From: DAOUGC01 sp034429695
Lineage (GTDB): Bacteria > Chloroflexota > Anaerolineae > Anaerolineales > Anaerolineaceae
Length of the DNA: 24,672 nucleotides
Direction of reading: 5' to 3'
NCBI GenBank assembly: GCA_034429695.1
Contig: DAOUGC010000187.1
Span: 1-24,672, forward strand
The position numbers and the translations under genes were made by a program. The notes under the pieces were generated by a model that was not told the DNA's origin, searched no databases, and saw nothing but the letters and a program-made list of their open reading frames with translations. Positions 16,402 to 23,340 of this stretch are shown in pieces. Every line of letters starts with the position of its first letter. Positions within the stretch are counted from its first letter, which is position 1.

Positions 16402-16623
16402 ATGGTCAGCCAAAAACTGCTTGACAAACTACGCTGCCCGCATTGCGTGGTTGAAAAAAACGGGCTTCTTTCAATGGTGAAGGATACCTGGTTGGTTTGC
16501 CAGGACTGCGGCCGCAAGTACCCCATCGTTGACGACATTCCGGTGATGCTGGTGGACGAAGGCAGCAAGTGGATCGACACTGCCGAAGACGCGCTGCCCA
16601 TCCCACCACCGCCCCTGGTTTGA
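16402..16623 (+). CDS. Trm112-family (YcaR/UPF0434-like) zinc protein
   Basis: 73 aa from ATG 16402; GGAGG at 16393-16397. It has the family pattern: N-terminal LLDKLRCPHC, a strand stretch, VCQDCGRKYPIVDDIPVML and a short acidic tail. The CxxC pairs bind zinc. Trm112-like proteins are small partners or activators of methyltransferases and other enzymes, and they often sit beside lipopolysaccharide or cell-envelope genes in bacteria. The position between a membrane glycosyltransferase-like protein and an LCP gene fits that, but the partner here is unknown. Confidence 0.88.
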   Translation: MVSQKLLDKLRCPHCVVEKNGLLSMVKDTWLVCQDCGRKYPIVDDIPVMLVDEGSKWIDTAEDALPIPPPPLV

Positions 16624-16704
16624 TGCTTTTTTTATCCCCGTTTCTGGAACCAATCTTGCAACCCAGTTCACACCGCTCGATCACCCTATCGCTGTTTAAA
16701 CAGG

Positions 16705-16710
16705 TATAAA
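16705..16710 (+). promoter_or_regulatory. -10 box of the canonical LCP gene (leaderless geometry)
   Basis: TATAAA, 5 of 6 to consensus, 8 nt before ATG 16719 with no Shine-Dalgarno. This is the same geometry as for the LCP-like lipoprotein gene. Confidence 0.5.
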
Positions 16711-16718
16711 AGAACTCT

Positions 16719-18149
16719 ATGGAACAATCCAATCTCAAACAAGCCAGACAAAAAAAGCGTCAGAAGGATAACATCACTTTTGTCCTGACGATTGTTTTCG
16801 CCGTGCTGGCGATTGGAACCGCCATCACCGCCTTTGTGGTTGTACGCAACCTGGTAAAAGGCTGGACCATGACCGACCTGCCCGGCGCGCCGCAGATCAG
16901 CGCGGAAGGGCAGCCAGCGGTTGCCCTCAGTACCCCCAGCGGCGAAGGTGCGCAGGTGCCCCTGGATAATAGTGAGGTCCCCGCTGATGAGTGGGACGGC
17001 GCCAGCCGCGTGACCGTGCTGATTATGGGTCTTGACATGCGCGACTGGGAAGCCGGTGAAGTGCCGCGTTCAGACACGATGATCCTGTTCACCATGGACC
17101 CGGTCAAGAAGACCGCCGGCATGCTGTCCATTCCGCGCGACATGTGGGTGAACATCCCCGGTTACGGTTATGCCAAGATCAATCAGGCATATTACTTTGG
17201 CGAGCTAAATCGCCTGCCGGGTGGGGGTCCTGGCCTGGCGGTTCAGACCGTTGAACAGTTCCTGGGTGTGCCGATCAATTACTATGCCCAGGTGGATTTC
17301 TACGCCTTCGTCAAGTTCATTGATGAACTGGGCGGTCTGGATATCAACGTTGAGCAGGATATCACCATTGGCCGCATTGGCGAGCCGGGGCAGATCTTCC
17401 TGAAGCCGGGCGTGCAGACGCTGGACGGCAAGGAAGTGCTGGGTTACGCGCGCGCCCGTTATACCGAGGGTGATGACTTCTCGCGCGCCCGCCGACAGCA
17501 GCAGGTGATCATGGCCATCCGTGAGCAGATTTTGACCTTCAACATGCTGCCCACCCTGATTGCCAAAGCACCGGCGTTGTATCAGGATCTGTCATCGGGT
17601 ATTCGCACCAACCTCAACCTGCAACAGGTGGCGCAACTGGCCATCACCGCCAGCCAGATCCAGGAACAAAACATCCGCCGTGCTGTGATTACGCCGGATA
17701 TGGTGTACATGGATACCTCACCAGACGGCCTGTCGATCCTGGTTCCCATCCCGGATGAGATCCGCATGTTGCGCGACCAGATCTTCACCAGTGAGGGTGC
17801 AGCCATCATCCCCACCAGTGTGCCTTCCTCTGACAATAAAGAGTTGATGAAAGCCGAAGCGGCGCGCGTTTCCATTCAAAATGGAACCACCACCGAGGGT
17901 CTGGCAAGCCGCACCGCTGAATGGCTGCGCGGCGAGGGTGTGAATATTGTGGAAGAAACCAATGCCGATAACGTGTACGGCGCCACCACCATCGTCGTGG
18001 TGAATGGCAAACCCTATACGGTACGCTGGCTGGCTGAAACCATGGGTGTGAGTAGCAGCAATATCATCAACCGGTTTGACCCCAATTACGGCGCAGATGT
18101 GATCGTGATTGTGGGCAATGACTGGGCGACCAACAACTCCATGCCATAA
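16719..18149 (+). CDS. LCP (LytR-CpsA-Psr) phosphotransferase with C-terminal LytR_C domain
   Basis: 476 aa from ATG 16719. A short basic cytoplasmic tail, one TM anchor (about 20-45), then an extracytoplasmic LCP domain (about 95-290) with every signature: RSDTM (R117, D119), SIPRDMWVNIPGYG (R140, D141), KINQAYYFGE, and GYARARYTEGDDFSRARRQQ (R256, R258, R259, Q260). A C-terminal LytR_C-type domain (about 385-475; RVSIQNGTTTEGLA) follows. LCP enzymes transfer undecaprenyl-pyrophosphate-linked glycans to peptidoglycan or other surface acceptors, with the Arg residues binding pyrophosphate. All catalytic residues are intact, in contrast to the lipoprotein paralogue at 12941. It closes the same-strand envelope block and is followed by a strong terminator. 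Confidence 0.95.
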   Translation: MEQSNLKQARQKKRQKDNITFVLTIVFAVLAIGTAITAFVVVRNLVKGWTMTDLPGAPQISAEGQPAVALSTPSGEGAQVPLDNSEVPADEWDGASRVTVLIMGLDMRDWEAGEVPRSDTMILFTMDPVKKTAGMLSIPRDMWVNIPGYGYAKINQAYYFGELNRLPGGGPGLAVQTVEQFLGVPINYYAQVDFYAFVKFIDELGGLDINVEQDITIGRIGEPGQIFLKPGVQTLDGKEVLGYARARYTEGDDFSRARRQQQVIMAIREQILTFNMLPTLIAKAPALYQDLSSGIRTNLNLQQVAQLAITASQIQEQNIRRAVITPDMVYMDTSPDGLSILVPIPDEIRMLRDQIFTSEGAAIIPTSVPSSDNKELMKAEAARVSIQNGTTTEGLASRTAEWLRGEGVNIVEETNADNVYGATTIVVVNGKPYTVRWLAETMGVSSSNIINRFDPNYGADVIVIVGNDWATNNSMP

Positions 18150-18170
18150 GCAATTCCAACCGAATACAGG

Positions 18171-18198
18171 GGCCGCTCCGCTGGGGCGGCCTTTTTTT
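18171..18198 (+). terminator. Strong intrinsic terminator after the LCP gene
   Basis: Arms 18171-18179 and 18183-18191 form a 9-bp stem (one T-G wobble) with a GCT loop, followed directly by seven T residues. This is the clearest Rho-independent terminator in the window and marks the end of the envelope block. Confidence 0.93.
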
Positions 18199-18262
18199 CT
18201 TGTAGCGGATATTTTGAAGACGGCTGAAAGACCGCAAGCTCGGGAACCACTGAGGGATAAGT

Positions 18263-19018
18263 ATGGGATTCTTTCGTCTCAACCATATGCGGATCAATTA
18301 CCGCCTGCTGGGTGAAGGACCGTTGTTGATCGTGCTGCACGGCAATACGGCTTCATCCTGGGCGCACCAGGCCGATCTGGAGGAATTTTCAGACCGCTTC
18401 ATGGTGGCTGCGCCTGACCTGCCCGGCTGTGGAACCTCTGAGCGCATCTATGACTGGCAGCCCGACTGGTGGGAACACGCCGGTGATGTGGCGGCTGCGC
18501 TGGCGGACAGCCTGAAAGAGCCGCGTTTTATTGTGATGGGAACCAGCGGTGGGGCGGTTGCTGCGCTGTACTGCGCCATGAACCATCCTGAGCGGGTGGA
18601 TGCCGTGGTGGCAGACAGCGTTGTGCCTTTTTTGCCGCCCGACCGGCTGCGCGCCGAGGTGGAGAAACGCCGTCAGGTGACGCCGGATCAAAAACGCTTC
18701 TGGCGCTTCTGCCACGGCGACGATTGGGATGCCGTGGTGGAGGAGGACAACCAGCTATTGCTGCGCTTCGCAGATGCGGGCGGCGCCTGGTTTGAAAACC
18801 GGCTGGGAGAGATTGCCTGCCCGGTGTTGATCACCGCCAGCCTGCAGGATGATTCACTGGTGGATGTGCAGGCGCAGGTGGAGAGCATGGCGGCGCGCAT
18901 CCCTACATGCCGGGTGTTCCTTTCGCCCACCGGCGGCCACCCCTTGATGTGGAGTGAGCGGGCAGCCTGGCGCGCGCAGGTGGATGCGTTTTTGGCGACC
19001 ATTGCCCAGGGCTTGTAA
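18263..19018 (+). CDS. Alpha/beta-hydrolase fold protein
   Basis: 251 aa from ATG 18263; GAGGGA lies 5 nt upstream. The fold markers are in order: oxyanion HG in LIVLHGNTASSWA, PDLPGCGTSER, nucleophile elbow MGTSGGAVA (S95), acid D197 in LQDDSLVD and His226 in TGGHPLMWS. The triad looks intact and the length is standard for a single-domain hydrolase without signal peptide, so cytoplasmic. Substrate cannot be told; esterase, C-C hydrolase and haloperoxidase-like members share these motifs. It lies beyond the LCP terminator and converges on the DUF4177-like gene. Confidence 0.9.
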   Translation: MGFFRLNHMRINYRLLGEGPLLIVLHGNTASSWAHQADLEEFSDRFMVAAPDLPGCGTSERIYDWQPDWWEHAGDVAAALADSLKEPRFIVMGTSGGAVAALYCAMNHPERVDAVVADSVVPFLPPDRLRAEVEKRRQVTPDQKRFWRFCHGDDWDAVVEEDNQLLLRFADAGGAWFENRLGEIACPVLITASLQDDSLVDVQAQVESMAARIPTCRVFLSPTGGHPLMWSERAAWRAQVDAFLATIAQGL

Positions 19019-19053
19019 TTTGACCGTTTGATCCGTGTGATTTGAAGCATAAA

Positions 19054-19084
19054 TCGCCTCTCCGCCAGGGTCACGGAGAGGCGA
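19054..19084. terminator. Bidirectional terminator between the hydrolase and DUF4177-like genes
   Basis: Arms 19054-19064 and 19074-19084 form an 11-bp perfect stem with a 9-nt loop, midway between two convergent genes. A short T-rich run follows on the plus strand (CCTTTTAT) and another on the minus strand (TTTATG). Confidence 0.75.
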
Positions 19085-19107
19085 AACCTTTTATCGAGAT
19101 GAGGGGG

Positions 19108-19449
19108 TTACTTGTCGCGTTCGAAGATAAACGAGGTCAGGTCGCCCACCTGCGCCACCTCAATCAGTTGCCAGCCTTCTCTCGCTTTATCGGCGATGAT
19201 ATTGTTCACATCGGTGTAATCATTCTCTTCCACTTTGTGACAAATAATCGCCCGGCTGTGGTCTGATTCGCATTTGGCGGTGACAGTGGCGTACTCGAAC
19301 TTTTGGGGCATGGCTTTGGGCGCTTCCGGGGTTAGAGAACCTTCAGCGGCAGCGCCAACCGGGCCTCTGCAATTGACCAGCAGCAGCACTGCGACGATCA
19401 GCACCAACCCGACGAACCCACCCACGACAATGTATCGGTTGATATACAT
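19108..19449 (-). CDS. Small DUF4177-like membrane-anchored or lipoprotein
   Basis: 113 aa from ATG 19449; GGGAGGA lies 5 nt upstream on the minus strand. The N-terminus is a hydrophobic segment (about 7-26) ending in LLLVNC, which could be a lipobox with Cys27 or simply a TM anchor. After a Pro/Ala linker, the C-terminal half (YATVTAKCESDHSR, then AREGWQLIEVAQVGDLTSFI and a final FERDK) has the DUF4177 pattern: a starting strand, a central GW, and an ending aromatic plus basic residue. The function of that family is unknown. The gene is alone on its strand here, divergent from the deaminase gene. Confidence 0.75.
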   Translation of the reverse strand: MYINRYIVVGGFVGLVLIVAVLLLVNCRGPVGAAAEGSLTPEAPKAMPQKFEYATVTAKCESDHSRAIICHKVEENDYTDVNNIIADKAREGWQLIEVAQVGDLTSFIFERDK

Positions 19450-19531
19450 GGCATTCCTCCCGAAGGTAAAACAAATGACTGACAGACAGGGTGCAACATG
19501 TATGCCATACTCAAAGGGTGGCTTTACCCCG

Positions 19532-19540
19532 TGCTATAAT
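19532..19540 (+). promoter_or_regulatory. Extended -10 promoter of the deaminase-surE operon
   Basis: TGC plus TATAAT (19535-19540), 29 nt before ATG 19570. No consensus -35, as expected for an extended -10 promoter. No clear Shine-Dalgarno in the short leader. Confidence 0.55.
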
Positions 19541-19569
19541 GGACGGGTGTATCACCCCGCTGTCACTGG

Positions 19570-20667
19570 ATGGATGCCATGAGTGATGATGAAATGACCC
19601 GAGAACACAACTTTGATTTCACCCGCGTTCCCAAGGTGGACCTGCACCGCCACCTTGAAGGATCGCTGCGTCTGGAGACCCTGCTTGAGCTGTCGCGCTC
19701 TTATGGGATCACCCTGCCGGTGAGGCCCAGCCTGCAAGCCATGGTACAGATGCAGACGGAAGATGCCTTTAACTACAGTACGTTTCTTTCAAAATTTCAG
19801 ACCCTGCGCCTGTTTTTTCTCTCGCCACAGGTCATCCAGCGCATTGTCCATGAAGCCGTGATCGACGCGGCGCTGGATGGGGTGATGTATCTGGAGCTGC
19901 GCTTCACGCCGGTGGCGCTCAGCCGCGCGCGCAGTTTCAAGCTGGAAGAAGTGATGGACTGGGCCTGTGATAGCGCTGCCCAGGCCAGCGGCGACATGGG
20001 CATCACCACCCGTTTGATCGTCAGTGTCAACCGGCATGAGCCGGTGGAACTGGCGGAAGAAGTGGTGCAAATGGCTGAGAAGAAGATGCACAAGGGCATT
20101 GTGGGCCTGGACCTGGCCGGTAATGAAGCCGACTTCTCCGGTGAGCCGTTCCTGCCCGTGTTCCGGCGGGCACGTGCGGCGGGGCTTTCGTTGTGTGTTC
20201 ACGCCGGTGAGTGGGGCGGGCCTGAAAATGTGCGCCAGGCAATTGAAGTTTTTGGCGCTGATCGTATTGGCCACGGCGTGACCGTGATGCGTGACCCTGC
20301 GGTGGTGGAACTGGCCCGCGAGCGCAACATCCCATTTGAGGTGTGCGTGACCAGCAATCATCAGTCGGGGGTGGTGAGCCGCCTTGAGGATCATCCCCTG
20401 CCGGACATGCTGGAAGCCGGATTAAATGTGACCATTGCCACAGACGACCCAAGCATTTCGCAAATTACGCTCAGTGATGAGTACGAGTTGATCCACAGCC
20501 GGCTGGGCATGTCTTACAGCGATCTGTCCCGCCGCATTCATGCCGCGGCACATGCCAGCTTCCTGCCGCCCGATGAAAAAGCCGCGCTGGTGGCGTATCT
20601 TTCACGGGCTTTAAATGATGTACTGCCCACTGAGCCAGGACCGCATACCGGCGGATATTCACAATAG
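19570..20667 (+). CDS. add: Adenosine deaminase family protein
   Basis: 365 aa from ATG 19570; ATG 19579 is a near alternative. Metal-dependent amidohydrolase of the adenosine/AMP deaminase family, with all zinc and catalytic motifs: KVDLHRHLEGS (HxH), VHAGEWGGP (His and catalytic Glu), RIGHGVTVM and IATDDPS (paired Asp). VCVTSN replaces the more usual CPTSN. The length matches bacterial Add. The likely reaction is adenosine (or deoxyadenosine) to inosine in the cytosol, but adenine deaminase and aminodeoxyfutalosine deaminase share these motifs, so substrate is not certain. The surE gene follows after 25 nt. SurE would release nucleosides from monophosphates, which this enzyme could then deaminate. 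Confidence 0.9.
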   Translation: MDAMSDDEMTREHNFDFTRVPKVDLHRHLEGSLRLETLLELSRSYGITLPVRPSLQAMVQMQTEDAFNYSTFLSKFQTLRLFFLSPQVIQRIVHEAVIDAALDGVMYLELRFTPVALSRARSFKLEEVMDWACDSAAQASGDMGITTRLIVSVNRHEPVELAEEVVQMAEKKMHKGIVGLDLAGNEADFSGEPFLPVFRRARAAGLSLCVHAGEWGGPENVRQAIEVFGADRIGHGVTVMRDPAVVELARERNIPFEVCVTSNHQSGVVSRLEDHPLPDMLEAGLNVTIATDDPSISQITLSDEYELIHSRLGMSYSDLSRRIHAAAHASFLPPDEKAALVAYLSRALNDVLPTEPGPHTGGYSQ

Positions 20668-20692
20668 CCCTTGTTGAGGAAAAAAACCAACC

Positions 20693-21475
20693 ATGCACAT
20701 ATTAGTCTCCAATGATGACGGCGTGCAGGCGCCCGGCCTGCTTGCCCTGGCGCAAGCCATGCGCCAGTTTGGCAAGGTGACCGTGATTGCACCTGACCGC
20801 AACTGGTCGGTGACGGGTCACTCCAAAACGCTGGATAAACCCCTGCGGGTTAATCCGGTGACGATGGCGGACGGTTCTGCTGCCTTGAGTTCAGACGGTT
20901 CCCCGTCCGATTGTGTGGCGCTGGCGTTGCTTGGATTAATTGAAGAACCGGTTGACCTGGTGGTGACGGGCATCAACCCGTACGCCAATCTGGGGCACGA
21001 CCTCACCTATTCAGGCACGGTCACCTCTGCCATGGAAGCCGCCATCTGGGGGCTGCCCGCAGTGGCTTTCTCGCTGCACGGCACGAGCGAAAATCTATCA
21101 AAAGATTACAGTCACGCCGCGCGGGTGGCCGCTGAGGTGGTTTCAACCGTGATGAACCACGGCATGCCGCGTCATCACCTGCTCTCGGTGAATGTGCCCA
21201 ATCTGCCTTACGATCAGATCCAGGGTATGCAGATTACGCGCCAGGGATTGCGCGAGTATCACGACCGGCTGGTGTGCATGACTGATCCATCGGGCAAGCC
21301 GTTTTACTGGATCGGCGGCGACGCGCCCACATCCATCCGCGAGACGGGTACTGATTACGGTGCGCTGGAAGACGGCTATGTTTCGATCACCCCGCTGCAA
21401 CTGGATTTCACAGCTTATCGCCTGATGGATGAATTAAGCGCGTGGGGCTGGCCGCGGCGCGGCGGAAGTTCTTGA
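20693..21475 (+). CDS. surE: 5'/3'-nucleotidase SurE
   Basis: 260 aa from ATG 20693, with GAGGA about 12 nt upstream. The SurE fold is unmistakable: MHILVSNDDGVQAPGL (metal-binding Asp pair at residues 8-9), VIAPDRNWSVTGHSKTL (phosphate and metal loop), SSDGSPSDCVALAL, and VTGINPYANLGHDLTYSGTV followed by TSAMEAA. It hydrolyses nucleoside 5'- or 3'-monophosphates and sometimes short polyphosphate. The length is normal. Only 25 nt separate it from the deaminase gene, so co-transcription and a shared nucleotide-salvage role are likely. Confidence 0.97.
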   Translation: MHILVSNDDGVQAPGLLALAQAMRQFGKVTVIAPDRNWSVTGHSKTLDKPLRVNPVTMADGSAALSSDGSPSDCVALALLGLIEEPVDLVVTGINPYANLGHDLTYSGTVTSAMEAAIWGLPAVAFSLHGTSENLSKDYSHAARVAAEVVSTVMNHGMPRHHLLSVNVPNLPYDQIQGMQITRQGLREYHDRLVCMTDPSGKPFYWIGGDAPTSIRETGTDYGALEDGYVSITPLQLDFTAYRLMDELSAWGWPRRGGSS

Positions 21476-21547
21476 GCCGGAAGCAGCAGTTCACCAACCT
21501 CACAACGACCCAAAGCCATCACCAATTCTTGATCAGTCAGATGAAGG

Positions 21548-21576
21548 TTGCCATTTTGTCCCACCTCCACTATACT
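21548..21576 (+). promoter_or_regulatory. Sigma-70-type promoter of the CBS-domain gene
   Basis: TTGCCA at 21548-21553, a spacer of exactly 17 nt, then TATACT at 21571-21576. A start near 21583 would leave a leader of about 65 nt before ATG 21648. This is the best two-part promoter in the window. Confidence 0.6.
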
Positions 21577-21647
21577 CGTAGTTAATTGACTGACCCTTAG
21601 TGAGGGGAAGCAGGGGACAAATCAACACGACCGAGAAAGGATGCAGG

Positions 21648-22067
21648 ATGATTCAATTCACTGTACGCGAATGGATGAACGACCTGGTGGTGTTTTGCAG
21701 TCCGGATGACACCGTGGCGCGCGCGTTGGAATTGATGCGCCGCCGTTACATCCACAGCCTGATCGTGAGCAAAGGCGAAGGTAATCCGGAGTACGGCATT
21801 GTCACCTCAACGGATATTAGTGACAAGATCGTGGCGCAGGAAAGGAATCCGGCGGAAGTGCGTGTGCGCGATATTATGACTTCGCCATTGATTACTGTAA
21901 AAGATCGGATAACGTTGAAGGAATGTGCCAGCCTGATGAACAAGAATCGCATTCACCACCTGCCTGTGGTGGATGAAAACGGCGAGATCTGCGGCATGAT
22001 CTCAGCCACAGATTTCCTGGTGGCGGCAGAAGCCATGGGCCGCCGCCCCGGAGATAAGATCGTTTAG
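21648..22067 (+). CDS. Two-CBS-domain protein
   Basis: 139 aa from ATG 21648, with GAAAGG spaced 7 nt; upstream in-frame GTG 21600 is less likely. The whole protein is one Bateman module. CBS1 covers about 1-65 (TVREWMNDLVVFCSPDDTVA, YGIVTSTDISDKIV) and CBS2 about 70-135 (VRDIMTSPLITVKDRITLKE, HHLPVVDENGEICGMISATD). Such modules bind AMP, ATP, NAD or S-adenosyl compounds and regulate other proteins, but no partner domain is attached. The gene is alone between its promoter and terminator, with the surE operon upstream. An adenine-nucleotide sensing link to that operon is possible but unsupported by the sequence. Confidence 0.94.
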   Translation: MIQFTVREWMNDLVVFCSPDDTVARALELMRRRYIHSLIVSKGEGNPEYGIVTSTDISDKIVAQERNPAEVRVRDIMTSPLITVKDRITLKECASLMNKNRIHHLPVVDENGEICGMISATDFLVAAEAMGRRPGDKIV

Positions 22068-22085
22068 CGCATTGAAGAATGCTCA

Positions 22086-22110
22086 CCGCCCCGCCCACCC
22101 GGCGGGGCGG
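22086..22110 (+). terminator. Terminator of the CBS-domain gene
   Basis: Arms 22086-22095 and 22101-22110 pair perfectly over 10 bp, all G and C, with a 5-nt loop. The trailing GTTGGTTT is only partly T-rich. It starts 18 nt after the stop codon. Confidence 0.78.
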
Positions 22111-22241
22111 GTTGGTTTAACGGCGTTGCCTGCCCCACCGGTCATATTGATGGTCCCATTTCCAGTATGAAGTTCAGAATGATGAGTTTGCCTGTGGATT
22201 TTCTCATCTTGACAGCCGGCTGGAATCAGCATTTATACCGT

Positions 22242-22247
22242 TATAAT
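22242..22247 (+). promoter_or_regulatory. -10 box of the first CAP-LysM gene (leaderless geometry)
   Basis: Exact TATAAT, 9 nt before ATG 22257. The bases between are AT- and C-rich with no Shine-Dalgarno. A TTGACA at 22209-22214 is 27 nt away, too far to pair with it. Nothing else is recognised in 22111-22241. Confidence 0.6.
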
Positions 22248-22256
22248 TAACCTCCC

Positions 22257-23303
22257 ATGAGACGCATATTTCGGATAATGACGATTTTGGTCATCACACT
22301 GCTTGCTACGGGGCTGCCGGCGGGAGCGGTTATGGCTGCCGATGAGGTGGAAACGGGTGCAGGCCGTCTATCACGCGCCCCTGTTTTTTCCCCGTCGTTG
22401 CAGGGCACAGCCGCCGACCTGATCGCCGCGGTCAACGATTTTCGAGCCTCCTACGGGCTGGAGCCTTATGTTGTGGATGGCTCGTTGATGGCCATGGCGC
22501 AGGAACATTCCGAGTATCAGGCCAGCATTGGAACCGTCACCCACACCCGCGCTGACGGCTCCACCCCTGGCAGTGTGGGCGTGACGGAGAACATAGCCGG
22601 TGGCATGAACGCCAGTCCGGCGTGGTGCATCAGCATCTGGAATGATTACTGGCACATGAACACGATGGTGGGGTATACATCGGGTGTGGTTGGCGCGGGC
22701 ATGGCTGTGAAGGATGGTTTTATTTATTACACGCTGGATGTTCGATCAACCGGCTCCAAATATGATTGGACCACGGGAACCACCGGCGGCGCAACGGGCG
22801 GCAACACCAGCGGGACCAGCCTACCGGGGCAGACGATTGCCAGCCGTACGCCCGAGGTGATCTTTGCCGTCACCACCGCAACGCCCGCCGCTGACGGTGC
22901 GCTGGTTCATGAGGTATTGGCAGGGCAAAGCCTGTGGGCAATTGCCACGGCGTACAACGCGAAGATTGTCGAAATTGCCGCATTGAACGGGCTGGACTCC
23001 AACAACCCGGTGATCTATCCGGGGCAGAAGCTGTTGATCCGCGTGGGCGCAACCGCCACAGCCAGCCTGCCGCCCACTGAGACGCTGCCGCCGCCGACCG
23101 AAACACCGGCGCCCACCCTCACGCACACTCCGCTGCCGCCCACCGCCACCGCAACGATAACACCCACTCCAACCCGCCCACCGCTGTTGCCGCGCCTGAA
23201 CTTTAAGAGCCAGGGCGTGAAGACCGCCGGTATTGTGTTTGTGATCATCTGCGGCATCGGGTTGTTGAGCGTGGTGGGTATCAGCCTGCGCGAGAAGAGA
23301 TAA
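22257..23303 (+). CDS. Secreted CAP/SCP-LysM protein with Thr/Pro stalk and C-terminal TM anchor (copy 1)
   Basis: 348 aa from ATG 22257. Order: signal peptide (about 1-27, cut after VMA); CAP/SCP domain (about 47-160) with EHSEYQASIGTVTHTRADGS, VTENIAGGM and VVGAGMAVKDGFIYYTLDV, which keep His and Glu positions of bacterial YkwD-like CAP domains; a Gly/Thr linker; a LysM domain (about 216-262; VLAGQSLWAIATAYNAKIVE, NPVIYPGQKLLIRV) for peptidoglycan or chitin-type glycan binding; a Thr/Pro stalk; a TM helix (about 323-342); and a basic end REKR. It would be wall-bound and membrane-anchored outside the cell. The biochemical role of bacterial CAP domains is mostly unknown. A paralogue follows after 37 nt. 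Confidence 0.9.
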   Translation: MRRIFRIMTILVITLLATGLPAGAVMAADEVETGAGRLSRAPVFSPSLQGTAADLIAAVNDFRASYGLEPYVVDGSLMAMAQEHSEYQASIGTVTHTRADGSTPGSVGVTENIAGGMNASPAWCISIWNDYWHMNTMVGYTSGVVGAGMAVKDGFIYYTLDVRSTGSKYDWTTGTTGGATGGNTSGTSLPGQTIASRTPEVIFAVTTATPAADGALVHEVLAGQSLWAIATAYNAKIVEIAALNGLDSNNPVIYPGQKLLIRVGATATASLPPTETLPPPTETPAPTLTHTPLPPTATATITPTPTRPPLLPRLNFKSQGVKTAGIVFVIICGIGLLSVVGISLREKR

Positions 23304-23340
23304 ATTTTTGAAACGACCTTTCCCAGGACGGATTTTCCCC

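Noticed and set aside
16627..16633. Run of seven T after the Trm112-like gene as an intrinsic terminator
   Set aside because: No stem-loop precedes it; only a 3-bp dyad is visible.
22209..22214. TTGACA as the -35 box of the first CAP-LysM gene
   Set aside because: The spacer to TATAAT is 27 nt, too long for a sigma-70 promoter. At 17 nt only the poor hexamer TTTATA is found.
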